Position numbers and translations under genes: made by a program. Of a stretch of 34,699 nt of DNA, positions 23,335 to 33,548 are shown piece by piece. The stretch's first letter is position 1. Each line of letters begins with the position of its first letter. Origin of the DNA: an uncultured Acidobacteriota bacterium (GTDB taxonomy: Bacteria; Acidobacteriota; Thermoanaerobaculia; Multivoradales; SZUA-115). The stretch lies in assembly GCA_937867335.1 (NCBI GenBank), contig CALMKX010000209.1, positions 1 through 34,699 of the forward strand, given 5' to 3'. The notes under the pieces were generated by a model. That model was given only the letters and a program-made list of their open reading frames with translations. It had not been told where the DNA came from and ran no database searches.

Positions 23335-25377
23335 ATGCCCCAGCCTCGGGCCTTGCCGGCTTCGCGCCCGCAGCCTCGCCCCACCGATCGCCAGCCCCTG
23401 CCTCGAGGCCCGTTGCGGATCGCCCTGATCGGCAACCCGAACACCGGCAAGACCACCCTCTTCAACCGCCTCTGCGGCCTGCGGGCCAAGACCGCCAACT
23501 TCCCCGGCACCACCACTGACGCCCGGGTCGGCCGGCTGCAGCTCGGACCGGGCGAGGAAGCCGAAGTCTTCGACCTGCCGGGGCTCTACCGCCTGAGCCT
23601 GGACTTGCCGGAGTCGCGGGCCTGCCGGGCGGTTCTCGAGGGCGAGGGGCTCTACCGGCAGCCCGAGGTGGTGGTGGCGGTGCTCGATGCCACCAACCTG
23701 GCCCGCAACCTCTACCTGCTGGGCGAGGTGCTGGCGAGCGGGCTGCCCACGGTGGTGGCCCTCAACATGGTGGACCTCGCGCGGCGCCGCGGGCTCACCC
23801 TCGATGCCGCCCGCTTGGCCGCGGAGCTCGGCTGCCCGGTGGTGCCGATCATGGCCCGCAAAGGCGAGGGCGTCGCCGAGCTGCTCGCCGCCGTGGCGCG
23901 TAAAGCGCAGCTGCGCGGTGCTCCCACCCACCCGGCCCGCGCCCTGGCCGACCCGAGCGATTTCGCGGCTCTCGAGCGCTGGGCCGAAGAGGTGGTGGAA
24001 GCGAGCGTGGGCGGCCCCCAGGCCGTGGGCGCCGCTGCCGACACTCTGACCGAGCGGCTGGACCAGGCTTTCACCCATCCGGTGGCCGGAGTGCTGCTCT
24101 TCGTGGCCGTGATGGGCGTGCTGTTCTGGACCATCTTCGCCCTCGCCACCGTGCCGATGGACCTGATCGAGGCCACTTTCGGGGTGCTGGGCGGCTGGGT
24201 GCAGAAGGCGCTGCCGGAAGGGGCCCTGCGCGACCTGGTGGCCAACGGAGTGCTCGGTGGCATCGCCGGCACGGTGGTCTTCCTGCCCCAGATCTGCTTG
24301 CTCTTCTTCCTCATCAGCCTGCTCGAGGACACCGGCTACCTGGCCCGCGCGGCTTTCGTGATGGACCGCATCCTCTGCCGCTTCGGGCTGCCCGGCCACG
24401 CCTTCGTGCCACTGCTTTCCAGCCACGCCTGCGCGATTCCGGGCATCCTCTCCTCGCGGCTGATCCCGGACCGCCGGGACCGCCTCACCACCATCCTGGT
24501 GGCTCCGTTCATGTCCTGCTCAGCCCGGCTGCCGGTCTACGTGCTCTTGACCGGCCTGCTCTTCGCCGGCAGGCCTCTCCTGGCCGGCTGGGCCTTCGCC
24601 GGCTGCTATCTGCTGGGCGGCGCGGCCGCCCTGGTGAGCGCCTTCGTGGCGCGGCGAACTCTGCTCAAGGGCCGCTCGCGGCCGATGGTGCTCGAGCTGC
24701 CCTCCTACAAAGTGCCTTCCCTGCGCACTGCCCTCTTCGTGGCCCTCGACCAGGGCAAGGACTTCCTGCGCAAGGCCGGCACCACCATCATGGGCATCTG
24801 TGTGCTGATGTGGTGGCTCTCGGCCTATCCCCATACGCCGCCTCCGCCCCAGGCGGCCGAGCTCGAGCAGAAGGCCGCGGCGGTGGAGGCCACCGCCCCG
24901 CAGCAAGCCGCCGCCTACCGTGCGGAGGCGGCCGAGGCGGTGGCGCGCTCGGCCCAGGCCGGTAGCTTCGCCGGCCGGCTGGGACGGCTGATCGAGCCGG
25001 TATTCCGCCCCCTCGGCTACGACTGGCAGCTCACAATGGGAGTGCTCACCAGCTTCGTGGCCCGCGAGGTCTTCGTCTCGACGATGTCGGTGCTGCTGGT
25101 GGGCGAAGCCGAGGCGGACGTCGCCGACCAGGGAGTGCTCGACCGCCTGCGCCACGCCACCCGACAGGACGGCTCGCCGCTCTTCACCACCGCCGCCTCG
25201 GCCAGCCTGCTGGTGTTCTTCGTGCTGGCGATGCAATGCCTGCCGACCCTGGCGGTGACCCGCCGCGAGGCCGGAGGCGTGCGCTGGGCAGCCCTCCAAT
25301 TGGGCTACATGAGCTCGCTCGCCTATCTGGCGGCTTTCCTCACCTACCGTGTGCTGCTAGCCTTGGGAGTGCCATGA
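23335..25377 (+). CDS. feoB: Ferrous iron transporter FeoB
   Basis: This 680-residue inner-membrane Fe(II) transporter has a cytosolic GTPase domain at about residues 28-190: GNPNTGKTTLFNRL (G1), DLPGLYRL (G3) and NMVD (G4). The membrane part follows, with two Gate regions (ILSSRLIPDRRDRLTTILVAPFMSCSARLPVY; later FVAREVFVSTMSVL) and about eight to nine hydrophobic segments. It is somewhat shorter than E. coli FeoB (773) because of a compact middle. A charged Ala/Glu-rich loop (about residues 500-545) sits between membrane segments. The TGA overlaps the ATG of the following Cys-rich gene. Import fits the Fur-like control upstream. Confidence 0.96.
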   Translation: MPQPRALPASRPQPRPTDRQPLPRGPLRIALIGNPNTGKTTLFNRLCGLRAKTANFPGTTTDARVGRLQLGPGEEAEVFDLPGLYRLSLDLPESRACRAVLEGEGLYRQPEVVVAVLDATNLARNLYLLGEVLASGLPTVVALNMVDLARRRGLTLDAARLAAELGCPVVPIMARKGEGVAELLAAVARKAQLRGAPTHPARALADPSDFAALERWAEEVVEASVGGPQAVGAAADTLTERLDQAFTHPVAGVLLFVAVMGVLFWTIFALATVPMDLIEATFGVLGGWVQKALPEGALRDLVANGVLGGIAGTVVFLPQICLLFFLISLLEDTGYLARAAFVMDRILCRFGLPGHAFVPLLSSHACAIPGILSSRLIPDRRDRLTTILVAPFMSCSARLPVYVLLTGLLFAGRPLLAGWAFAGCYLLGGAAALVSAFVARRTLLKGRSRPMVLELPSYKVPSLRTALFVALDQGKDFLRKAGTTIMGICVLMWWLSAYPHTPPPPQAAELEQKAAAVEATAPQQAAAYRAEAAEAVARSAQAGSFAGRLGRLIEPVFRPLGYDWQLTMGVLTSFVAREVFVSTMSVLLVGEAEADVADQGVLDRLRHATRQDGSPLFTTAASASLLVFFVLAMQCLPTLAVTRREAGGVRWAALQLGYMSSLAYLAAFLTYRVLLALGVP

Positions 25378-25577
25378 ACCCGGCCACTCTGCCCTTGACC
25401 GACTGGCAATTCTGGGCCACCAGCGCCCTCGCTCTCGGCGCCGCCTGGTGGGTGTTGCGCCCCTTCTTCTCTCGCCGCCGGGCCCAAGGCCCGGGCTGCC
25501 CCGGCTGCGGCAGCTGCGAGGCCGCCTCCCGGGACAAGATCGTCCGCCTCGGTTCGACCCGGCCCGCCGGCCGCTGA
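25374..25577 (+). CDS. FeoB-associated Cys-rich membrane protein
   Basis: This 67-residue protein has one membrane helix (residues 11-30, WQFWATSALALGAAWWVLRP), then a basic RRR turn and a cytosolic CPGCGSC cluster (Cys42, Cys45, Cys48). Small proteins of this kind are found after feoB in many phyla and may chaperone iron or sense redox state at the transporter exit. The ATG at 25374 overlaps the feoB stop (ATGA), so it is translationally coupled. It is the last gene of the feo operon; valS starts 94 bp downstream. Confidence 0.85.
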   Translation: MNPATLPLTDWQFWATSALALGAAWWVLRPFFSRRRAQGPGCPGCGSCEAASRDKIVRLGSTRPAGR

Positions 25578-25671
25578 CGGCCTCCTCCAACCCCTCAGGC
25601 CGCTTGTCGCCGGCTTCGTTCTCGGGGGATGATCGCCCGTCATAGCGGGCTGCCCCAGGAGAGCGAGAGCG

Positions 25672-28341
<2,670 letters not shown>

Positions 28342-28347
28342 CGCGTT

Positions 28348-28536
28348 CTAGGTGTCTCGGGCGGGCCGAGCCGGCCTGCGGGTAGCGCCTTCCAATGGTA
28401 CGAAAACGCCGTGACTGTAGGGCGGGTCGAACTCGTTGGTAGCCTGGGCGAGGTCGAACCACAGGTCCCAGGCCCGGTCCAACTCCTCCCGGCTCATCTC
28501 TCGAAGGTTGAGGTCATCCTCGCTCAGGAGCTGCAT
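28348..28536 (-). CDS. Small partner protein of the nucleotidyltransferase-like gene
   Basis: This short acidic protein is about 62 residues. LLSEDDLNLREMSREELDRAWDLWFDLAQATNEFDPPYSHGVFV forms a compact helical unit with conserved-looking Trp, Asp, PPYSHGVF and a charged tail. No known domain is named with certainty. The ATG at 28536 has GGAGG 6 bases upstream; a second ATG at 28539 directly before it is an alternative. The start lies inside the last codons of the nucleotidyltransferase-like gene, in a different frame, so the two are coupled. An acidic small protein behind a nucleotidyltransferase fits a toxin-antitoxin-like or regulatory pair, but order and lengths differ from classic MNT/HEPN or AbiE modules. 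Confidence 0.7.
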   Translation of the reverse strand: MQLLSEDDLNLREMSREELDRAWDLWFDLAQATNEFDPPYSHGVFVPLEGATRRPARPARDT

Positions 28537-29323
28537 CATCGACCTCCGGGAAGGGGTTCGGCGGCAAGAGGCGCTCGGCCAGCCTACAGAGGCTCTCATG
28601 AGCCTGGAAGAGCGGGAGGTCCCCTAGCCTCTGGCGAACGAACTCTTGGAGGTAGCCGAAGGACGCGTCCTGATAGGCAGCCAGCCAAACACGATCGGCT
28701 TGCTGAAGGCGATCCGCTTCTCGGGCGAGCGCCACCACGACCTCCTCTCGCGCCCCGCCTTTCGTTGCGGTCTGCACGGCTGGGCGTTTCGAACCCTCAG
28801 CGTAGAGCGGGGCGAGCTCGAGGAGTCGATCCGGGTCCGTGGTGAACTCGAGCTCGCGTTCTGGCGGCAGGAGCCTCGCAAGCTCGCCGATCACCGGGTA
28901 GTCCTTGGCCCTCTGGGTTCGCTTCATGCGAATCAAGGACTCGAGATCGACCACCGGGAGCGAGCCTTCTCTCGGGGGTCGGCCGAAGCAGATCTCCATC
29001 TCCGCGAGGTCGACCCGAGGAGGCCGAGTTACGAAATCGCAGCGGATTCGCCGCCCCTCGGCGTCGAGAAACTCGAAGTGACTCGACCAGCCTCCGCAAA
29101 GCCACCGTACGTCCAGCGGCGCCCCGGGGCGGTAGCCGGCCCCATGCCTTGCCAGGACCTCGAGCACTCGCCCGCACGCTTCCGGAGTCTCCCTGAGGAC
29201 CCAGTCCCCGTCTTTGCTCATCATTGCGAGCCGGTAATAAACCACGGCCTGGCCCGAGGCGAGCAGCGCGATCGTGCCTTGGGCGTTGAACTCTTCGGTA
29301 AGAGCGAAGTAGAGGTTCTTCAT
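28514..29323 (-). CDS. Nucleotidyltransferase-fold protein (possible toxin-antitoxin or modification enzyme)
   Basis: This 269-residue protein appears to have the polymerase-beta-like nucleotidyltransferase pattern. LLASGQAVVYYRLAMMSKDGDWV would supply the glycine and the DxD metal pair (DGD). About 50 residues later RIRCDFVTRPPRV would supply the third Asp. The LESLIRMKRTQRAKDYPVI segment resembles the helix that closes AbiEii/DUF6036-like NTase domains. The C-terminal half is helical (DRLLELAPLYAEGSKRP, VVALAREADRLQQADRV). I chose the ATG at 29323; a GTG at 29389 in the same frame is possible and neither has a strong ribosome site. It is divergent from the SUI1 gene and its end overlaps a small acidic gene. 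Substrate and toxicity are unknown. Confidence 0.65.
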   Translation of the reverse strand: MKNLYFALTEEFNAQGTIALLASGQAVVYYRLAMMSKDGDWVLRETPEACGRVLEVLARHGAGYRPGAPLDVRWLCGGWSSHFEFLDAEGRRIRCDFVTRPPRVDLAEMEICFGRPPREGSLPVVDLESLIRMKRTQRAKDYPVIGELARLLPPERELEFTTDPDRLLELAPLYAEGSKRPAVQTATKGGAREEVVVALAREADRLQQADRVWLAAYQDASFGYLQEFVRQRLGDLPLFQAHESLCRLAERLLPPNPFPEVDDAAPERG

Positions 29324-29437
29324 GCTACGGAGTCCAGGCTCCCAGCCCTGACGCCTCAGAATACCCGATCGGTGCATCAGCTCTTGCACTTCGGGCCCGC
29401 TCCGAGATAGGAAGCGATCTCAACGAGGGTACCGAGG

Positions 29438-29806
29438 ATGACCACCAAAAGGAACGCGGCCCGGCCCGGCGTGGTGTATTCCACCCAGCATGGGCGGGTT
29501 TGTCCGCGTTGCGGTTGGCCGGTGGATCGCTGTGCCTGCAGCCAGCCAGCGGCCAAGCCCAAGGGCGACGGCATCGTGCGGGTGGGGCGCGAAACCCAGG
29601 GCCGCAAGGGCAAGGGCGTCACCGTGGTCAGCGGCGTGCTCCTTGCCGAGGCCGAACTGGGCGAGCTGGCGAGCGAGCTCAAGCGACGCTGCGGCTCGGG
29701 CGGCACGCTGAAGGACGGGGTGATCGAGATCCAGGGCGAGCACCGGGACCTGCTGGTGGAGCTCCTCACCGCCCGCGGCTTCAAGGTGAAGCGCTCCGGC
29801 GGCTAG
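29438..29806 (+). CDS. SUI1/YciH-family translation initiation factor-like protein
   Basis: This 122-residue protein has an N-terminal Cys4-type knuckle (CPRCGWPVDRCAC, residues ~22-34). An SUI1/eIF1-like domain follows (about 45-120), with RVGRETQGRKGKGVTVVSG, LKRRCGSGGTLKDGVIEIQG and LLVELLTARGFKVKRSGG, the canonical YciH ending. Bacterial YciH can bind the 30S subunit and affect start selection. GAGGGT and GAGG lie just before the ATG at 29438. The gene is convergent with pheA (16 bp between stops) and divergent from the nucleotidyltransferase-like gene. Confidence 0.9.
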   Translation: MTTKRNAARPGVVYSTQHGRVCPRCGWPVDRCACSQPAAKPKGDGIVRVGRETQGRKGKGVTVVSGVLLAEAELGELASELKRRCGSGGTLKDGVIEIQGEHRDLLVELLTARGFKVKRSGG

Positions 29807-29822
29807 GTCGGGGCGCCCGCCC

Positions 29823-30671
29823 CTACTCGCCGCGCCGCAGCAGCCAGAAGCGCGTGGAGTTGCCCGGCTGGTCGGCCACGTCCTCGGCGAGCACCACGAG
29901 GCCATAGCGCTGCGCGGCCTCCCGGCTGGCAATCGCGGCCGTACCCGGATCTCCGGCCTCCGCCACCTCGCGGGCGGCACCGGCGGTGTCCCAGGCTGGT
30001 TCCACTTGCCACTCGGAATGGGCAGCGAGGAACTCCCGGCATTGCGCCAGCGCCTGAGGGTGCGAACGCACTCTGGCGACATCCGCAAGCGAGGTGGAGG
30101 CGAAGCCGAGCAGGCAATGGCGGATCTCCACCGTCGCTTCCGCCAGGCATTCGAAGGCGTGCCCTCGCAAGGCGGCGAGCGCCGGCTCGATCGGCCCGCA
30201 GCGGCTGTTCTCGACGGGTACCACGGCAAGCTCCACCGCGCCCGCCTCGAGGCTCGCCACCACGGTTTCGAAGTCCGGATAGCCGCGAGGGTCGGCCTGC
30301 CAACCCAGCCGAGCCAGCAGTCGCTCGGCCGCGAGCTCGCTGTAGGCCCCGGCGGTGCCCTGGAAAGCCACGCTGCGCGGGGGTGCGGCGGCAAGGCTCC
30401 CCAGCCGCTCGAGCTGGCGCGCCACGGACTCCGCGATCACCCGGCAGAAAAGCTCGCGCACGAACGGCTCGGCCAGGCCGAGCTCCGCGGCCCGGCGGCT
30501 CAGGCGCTCGAGGATCTCGGCCTCGCGGGCGGGGTCTCGCACTTCGCGGCGGTGGCGGGCCTTCACTTCTACCACCTGATCCACCAGGCTGTGGCGATCG
30601 GCCAGCAGCTCGAGCAGGCGGTCGTCGATCTGGTCCAGGCGGTCGCGCAGTCCTTCCAGGGCATCCGGCAT
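29823..30671 (-). CDS. pheA: Chorismate mutase/prephenate dehydratase without ACT domain
   Basis: This 282-residue bifunctional enzyme converts chorismate to prephenate and then to phenylpyruvate for phenylalanine synthesis. The chorismate mutase domain (residues ~1-92) is an AroQ helix bundle: LRDRLDQIDDRLLELLADRHSLVDQVVEVK with R11, R26 and K38 as candidate active-site residues. The dehydratase domain (~98-278) has VAFQGTAGAYSELAA, VVPVENSRCGPI, SHPQALAQC, GTAAIASREAAQRYGL and NSTRFWLL (TRF 273-275). The chain ends seven residues after TRF, so the C-terminal ACT regulatory domain with its ESRP motif is absent, and the SUI1 gene occupies the space behind. Feedback by Phe at the enzyme is therefore not expected. 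The ATG at 30671 has GAGAGG upstream. A leader peptide and terminator precede it. Confidence 0.95.
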   Translation of the reverse strand: MPDALEGLRDRLDQIDDRLLELLADRHSLVDQVVEVKARHRREVRDPAREAEILERLSRRAAELGLAEPFVRELFCRVIAESVARQLERLGSLAAAPPRSVAFQGTAGAYSELAAERLLARLGWQADPRGYPDFETVVASLEAGAVELAVVPVENSRCGPIEPALAALRGHAFECLAEATVEIRHCLLGFASTSLADVARVRSHPQALAQCREFLAAHSEWQVEPAWDTAGAAREVAEAGDPGTAAIASREAAQRYGLVVLAEDVADQPGNSTRFWLLRRGE

Positions 30672-30723
30672 CGGTCTCGATCCTCTCGGTCGCCGGACTG
30701 TCTGGGGAAGGAGCTCAGCCCGG

Positions 30724-30804
30724 AAAAGCAAAAAACCCGCCGCGTCGGCGGCGGGTCAGATGGCGATTCGGGGCCTTTTTCGGGCTGAACGCTATCCGCC
30801 GCCG
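30724..30804 (-). terminator. pheA attenuator: competing antiterminator and terminator hairpins
   Basis: On the minus strand ACCCGCCGC (30756-30748) pairs with GCGGCGGGT (30743-30735) around a 4-base loop, and a T6 run follows (30735-30730), an intrinsic terminator 53 bp before pheA. Just upstream, CGGCGGCGG (30804-30796), at the end of the leader frame, is exactly complementary to CCGCCGCCG (30754-30746) inside the terminator's first arm, giving an antiterminator. CCGCC (30814-30810), right after the Phe codons, can instead pair with GGCGG (30803-30799) and so favour the terminator. Confidence 0.8.
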
Positions 30805-30935
30805 GCGCTGGCGGTGGTAAACGAGAAGGCGAAAAAGCGCCGGGCAGCGGCCGAGAAGAAACGAGCTCCCCGTCGCCCTTGCGGGCAGCCGGGCGAGGCG
30901 AGCCTCGAAGCTCGGGTGGACTTCTCGGTCAGCAT
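30792..30935 (-). CDS. pheL: Phe-rich leader peptide of pheA
   Basis: A 47-codon frame with an ATG at 30935 and a TAG at 30792-30794 ends in RFFSAAARRFFAFSF followed by TTASAGGG. Six Phe codons lie between 30860 and 30819; the front half is ordinary and contains none. The last Phe codon is 3 bases before segment 1 of the attenuator, and the stop codon abuts segment 2, as ribosome-stalling control requires. When charged tRNA-Phe is scarce the ribosome should halt on these codons, free segment 2 to pair with segment 3 and allow pheA transcription. An internal start is possible. The gene symbol is used by analogy with enteric pheL. Confidence 0.75.
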   Translation of the reverse strand: MLTEKSTRASRLASPGCPQGRRGARFFSAAARRFFAFSFTTASAGGG

Positions 30936-30942
30936 TCCGGAA

Positions 30943-30951
30943 AGTGTACCA
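30943..30951 (-). promoter_or_regulatory. Putative extended -10 promoter of the pheA leader
   Basis: TGGTACACT (30951-30943) fits an extended -10 (TGnTACACT). No -35 is evident. The ATG of the leader peptide lies 7 bases after the box, so the transcript would start at or next to the start codon (leaderless). The box lies 44 bp upstream of the 5' part of the leader's Phe codons and just after the membrane glycosyltransferase stop. Confidence 0.4.
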
Positions 30952-30987
30952 CCGGGAATCGAGCTGCGGAGCTCCCGGCTCCCCTTC

Positions 30988-32508
30988 TCACTCGAAATGG
31001 CGCACCTCCGGCCAGACTTCGCTGGCAAGGGGCCGGCGCAGGCGGTGGCAGATCCAGATCGGCCGGTGGTTCTCGTAGGGCATGCACAGGCCGCAGTCGA
31101 TGGTTCCCGCCGCCTCCACCTGCTCGAAGGAACGGCCGAGGGCCTCGGCGGTCTGCCCGAGCACGATCAGCACTTCCCCGTCCCAGCCCCTCGGCCCCCA
31201 GAACCAGTAGTTGTTGTGGCCGGAGATCGCCGGCGGCAGGCCGTGGGCGGGGCCGAAGAAGTCCACCGCGCCGGCCAGGCCATAGTTCGGGGCGTAGATG
31301 CGAGCCCGGGAGCGCTCCTCCGGCGGCAGCTGCTGGTAGGCCTTGGCCACCGCCTCCACAGCTTCCGGCCAGCCATGCATGTCGGCAAAGAACTGGCCGA
31401 GGGCTCCCAGCTCTTTCTTCTCCTCGGTCTCGGGCGCCAGCCCCAGGGCCTTGGCGTAGCGCAGGTAGGTCTCGACCGGCAGCACAGGCATGGCGAGCGG
31501 TGCCGCCAGGGCGCCGCCGGCGAGGAGCAGCCCCACCCCCAGGCCCAGCAACGCCGGCCGCAGGCGCAGCAGGCGCGGCGAGCCCAGCCAACGTTCCAGA
31601 GCCACGCTACCGGCGGCGAACAGCCAGCCGTAGGCGGGAGCCAGGTAGGCGCCCCGGCTCGAGCCCGAGAGGGCGAGAATGGCGAGGGGCGTCAGGTACA
31701 GCCAGGCGAGCAGGCGAAACGGCCGGGCCTCCCGGGCCAGCAAGAGGTAACCGAGGCCGGCGAGCCAGAGGGGCAGGGAGAGCGGCAGGAGGATCTTCGC
31801 CTGGTTGGCCAGGAAGTCGAGCGGCGCCACCTTGGCCATTTTGCTGCCGGTGGCGTTCTTCATGAACTCGAGCGTGGGCCAGCCGTGGGCGCTTTCCCAC
31901 AGCAGATAGGGCGCGAAGAGGGCGATCGCGAGCCCCCCCGCCAGCCAGGGGCCCCGGGTGGCGAGCCAGCGGCGCTCGGCGGTTAGGAGCAGCCCCACGG
32001 CGAGCCCCGCTCCCAGCCAGAGCACGCTGATCTTGTTCTCGAGCCCTAGGCCCAGCACCGCTCCCAGCGCCAGCCAGAGCCGGAGGCTTCGACCCTCGAC
32101 TGTCACCAGGCGGATCAGCAGGTAGGCGGCGAGGGTCCAGAAGAAGAGATCGAAGGCGTTCATCGAGTAGAAGTGGTCGAGAGCCAAATACACCGGCGCC
32201 GCCATCGCTGCGGACATTGCCAGGGCCTGGGCCCAGCGCCCACCGCCGAGAGCTCGGGCCGAGAGCCCCACCAGCGCCACGGTTCCGGCACCCAAGAGCG
32301 CCGGAACCAGCCGCAAGGCAAGCAGCGAGTCTCCCAGGGTGTGGTGCACCAGCCAGAGCACCAGCACCGAGAACGGCGGCTGGTCCACGTAACCCCAAGC
32401 CAGGTGGTCGGCGCAGGCCAGGTAGTAGAGCTCGTCGCGGAAGTAGCCGTAGCCGGAGCTGGTGGCGAGATGGAAGAGGAGCTTCACCAGGGCGAAGACG
32501 ACAATCAT
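30988..32508 (-). CDS. ArnT/PMT-type (GT39/GT83-like) membrane glycosyltransferase
   Basis: This 506-residue polytopic inner-membrane protein has about ten to twelve hydrophobic segments over residues 1-370, then a periplasmic C-terminal domain. The first periplasmic loop carries GYFRDELYYLACADHLAWGYVDQPP. Its Asp-Glu pair is the catalytic acidic motif of this GT-C family, which takes sugars from polyprenyl phosphate and transfers them outside the cytoplasm, to lipid A, proteins or glycans. Other family marks are YLALDHFYSMNAFDLFFW and LENKISVLW. The start ATG at 32508 follows GGGAGGG. It lies 22 bp downstream of the glutaminase gene and just upstream of the pheA leader. The acceptor is unknown. 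Confidence 0.9.
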   Translation of the reverse strand: MIVVFALVKLLFHLATSSGYGYFRDELYYLACADHLAWGYVDQPPFSVLVLWLVHHTLGDSLLALRLVPALLGAGTVALVGLSARALGGGRWAQALAMSAAMAAPVYLALDHFYSMNAFDLFFWTLAAYLLIRLVTVEGRSLRLWLALGAVLGLGLENKISVLWLGAGLAVGLLLTAERRWLATRGPWLAGGLAIALFAPYLLWESAHGWPTLEFMKNATGSKMAKVAPLDFLANQAKILLPLSLPLWLAGLGYLLLAREARPFRLLAWLYLTPLAILALSGSSRGAYLAPAYGWLFAAGSVALERWLGSPRLLRLRPALLGLGVGLLLAGGALAAPLAMPVLPVETYLRYAKALGLAPETEEKKELGALGQFFADMHGWPEAVEAVAKAYQQLPPEERSRARIYAPNYGLAGAVDFFGPAHGLPPAISGHNNYWFWGPRGWDGEVLIVLGQTAEALGRSFEQVEAAGTIDCGLCMPYENHRPIWICHRLRRPLASEVWPEVRHFE

Positions 32509-32530
32509 CACAAGCCCTCCCGGGGCGACC

Positions 32531-33478
32531 CTACACCGCGAAGTGCCAGCCGGTTTCACGGGCGAGATCCGAGAGGATCCGATGCCCCCTCACGCTGCCG
32601 CCCTTGGCGTTCACCCGAGGGCTCGCCACGGCGATGCCGGCCCGCCCCTGGGCCACGGCGAGGATCACTCCCGAGACCCCGCTCTTGGCCGGCAGGCCGG
32701 TTTCGAGCAGATAGGTGCCGGATTCGTCGTACATGCCGCAGGTGGCCATCAACGCCACCACCGAGCCGGTGGTGCGGCGCGAGAGCAGCCGTTCGCCCCC
32801 TCCCCCCGGCGCCAGCCCGCCCTGGGCCAGCACGGCGCCCAGCCGAGCCACGTCGGCCACGCCGGCCTCGAAGGAGCAGAGGGTGAAGTAGGCCTCGAGG
32901 ATCTCGTCGACGTCGCCCTGGAGAATGCCGTGGGAGCGCAGCAGGAAGGCGATCGCGCGGTTGCGGTCGCCGGTCTTGCGCTCGGAGGCGAGCACCCGGC
33001 TGTTCACCGGCAGCCGGCGGCCGTAGAGGCGCTCCACCCAGCTCTCGAGCCAGCCCAGACGGGCCGGCAGATCGCCCGGAATCACCGAGCAGAGGGCGAT
33101 GGCGCCGGCGTTGACCAGCGGGTTGGCCGGCTTCGGGCCGTCGGTTTCGAGCCGTGCGATCGAGGCGAAGGAGGCGCCGCTCGGCTCGGCGCCCACCAGC
33201 GAGAACACCCTCTCCGCACCGAGCTCCTCGAGCAGACCGGCGAGCAGCACCACTTTGGCCGAGCTCTGGAGGGTGAAGCGGTGATGGGCGGCATCGCCGG
33301 CGGTGAGTAGCTGGCCGTCCGCCAGCACCATCGCGGCGCTGGTCGCCTCCGGGTCCACCTGGGCCAGCTCGGGGATGTAGCGCGCCGGGAAACCGCCCCC
33401 GTCGGCGCGTGCGTTCGCCACGGCGCGGTCGAGAATGTCCGCCAGCAGGCCCGGCTCGAGGATCGGCTCTTGCCACAT
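32531..33478 (-). CDS. glsA: Glutaminase
   Basis: This 315-residue serine-dependent, beta-lactamase-like enzyme hydrolyses glutamine to glutamate and ammonia. Motifs are QSSAKV, with the SxxK nucleophile Ser72 and Lys75; KPANPLVNAGAIALCS, the conserved NPxxNAGAI; ASERKTGDRNRAIAFLL; and the C-terminal ETGLPAKSGVSGVILAV. The Gly-Val-Ile variant replaces the usual Gly-Gly-Ile. The start ATG at 33478 is chosen because homologs begin here; the frame is open to 33538 with no conserved content. A short hairpin with a T-run precedes it, and the membrane glycosyltransferase follows 22 bp downstream. No link between these neighbours is evident. Confidence 0.95.
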   Translation of the reverse strand: MWQEPILEPGLLADILDRAVANARADGGGFPARYIPELAQVDPEATSAAMVLADGQLLTAGDAAHHRFTLQSSAKVVLLAGLLEELGAERVFSLVGAEPSGASFASIARLETDGPKPANPLVNAGAIALCSVIPGDLPARLGWLESWVERLYGRRLPVNSRVLASERKTGDRNRAIAFLLRSHGILQGDVDEILEAYFTLCSFEAGVADVARLGAVLAQGGLAPGGGGERLLSRRTTGSVVALMATCGMYDESGTYLLETGLPAKSGVSGVILAVAQGRAGIAVASPRVNAKGGSVRGHRILSDLARETGWHFAV

Positions 33479-33491
33479 CGCAGCAGCTCGG

Positions 33492-33512
33492 AAAAAAGTC
33501 CGGACGGGGACT
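33492..33512 (-). terminator. Short intrinsic terminator
   Basis: On the minus strand AGTCC (33512-33508) and GGACT (33501-33497) form a 5-bp stem around a 6-base loop, and six T residues follow (33497-33492). It lies 37 bp after the regulator stop and 14 bp before the glutaminase start. The stem is short, so termination may be partial. Confidence 0.5.
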
Positions 33513-33548
33513 GTAGCAGCTCTATGAGGACCTCCCAAGAGCCGCCGG

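Larger units (their letters stand above)
30672..30987 (-). other. pheA 5' regulatory region (316 bp)
   Basis: This gap between the membrane glycosyltransferase stop and the pheA start holds, in order of minus-strand transcription, the extended -10, the Phe-rich leader frame, the overlapping hairpin segments and terminator, and a 50-base stretch with GAGAGG ahead of the pheA ATG. No other gene is visible in it. Confidence 0.7.
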
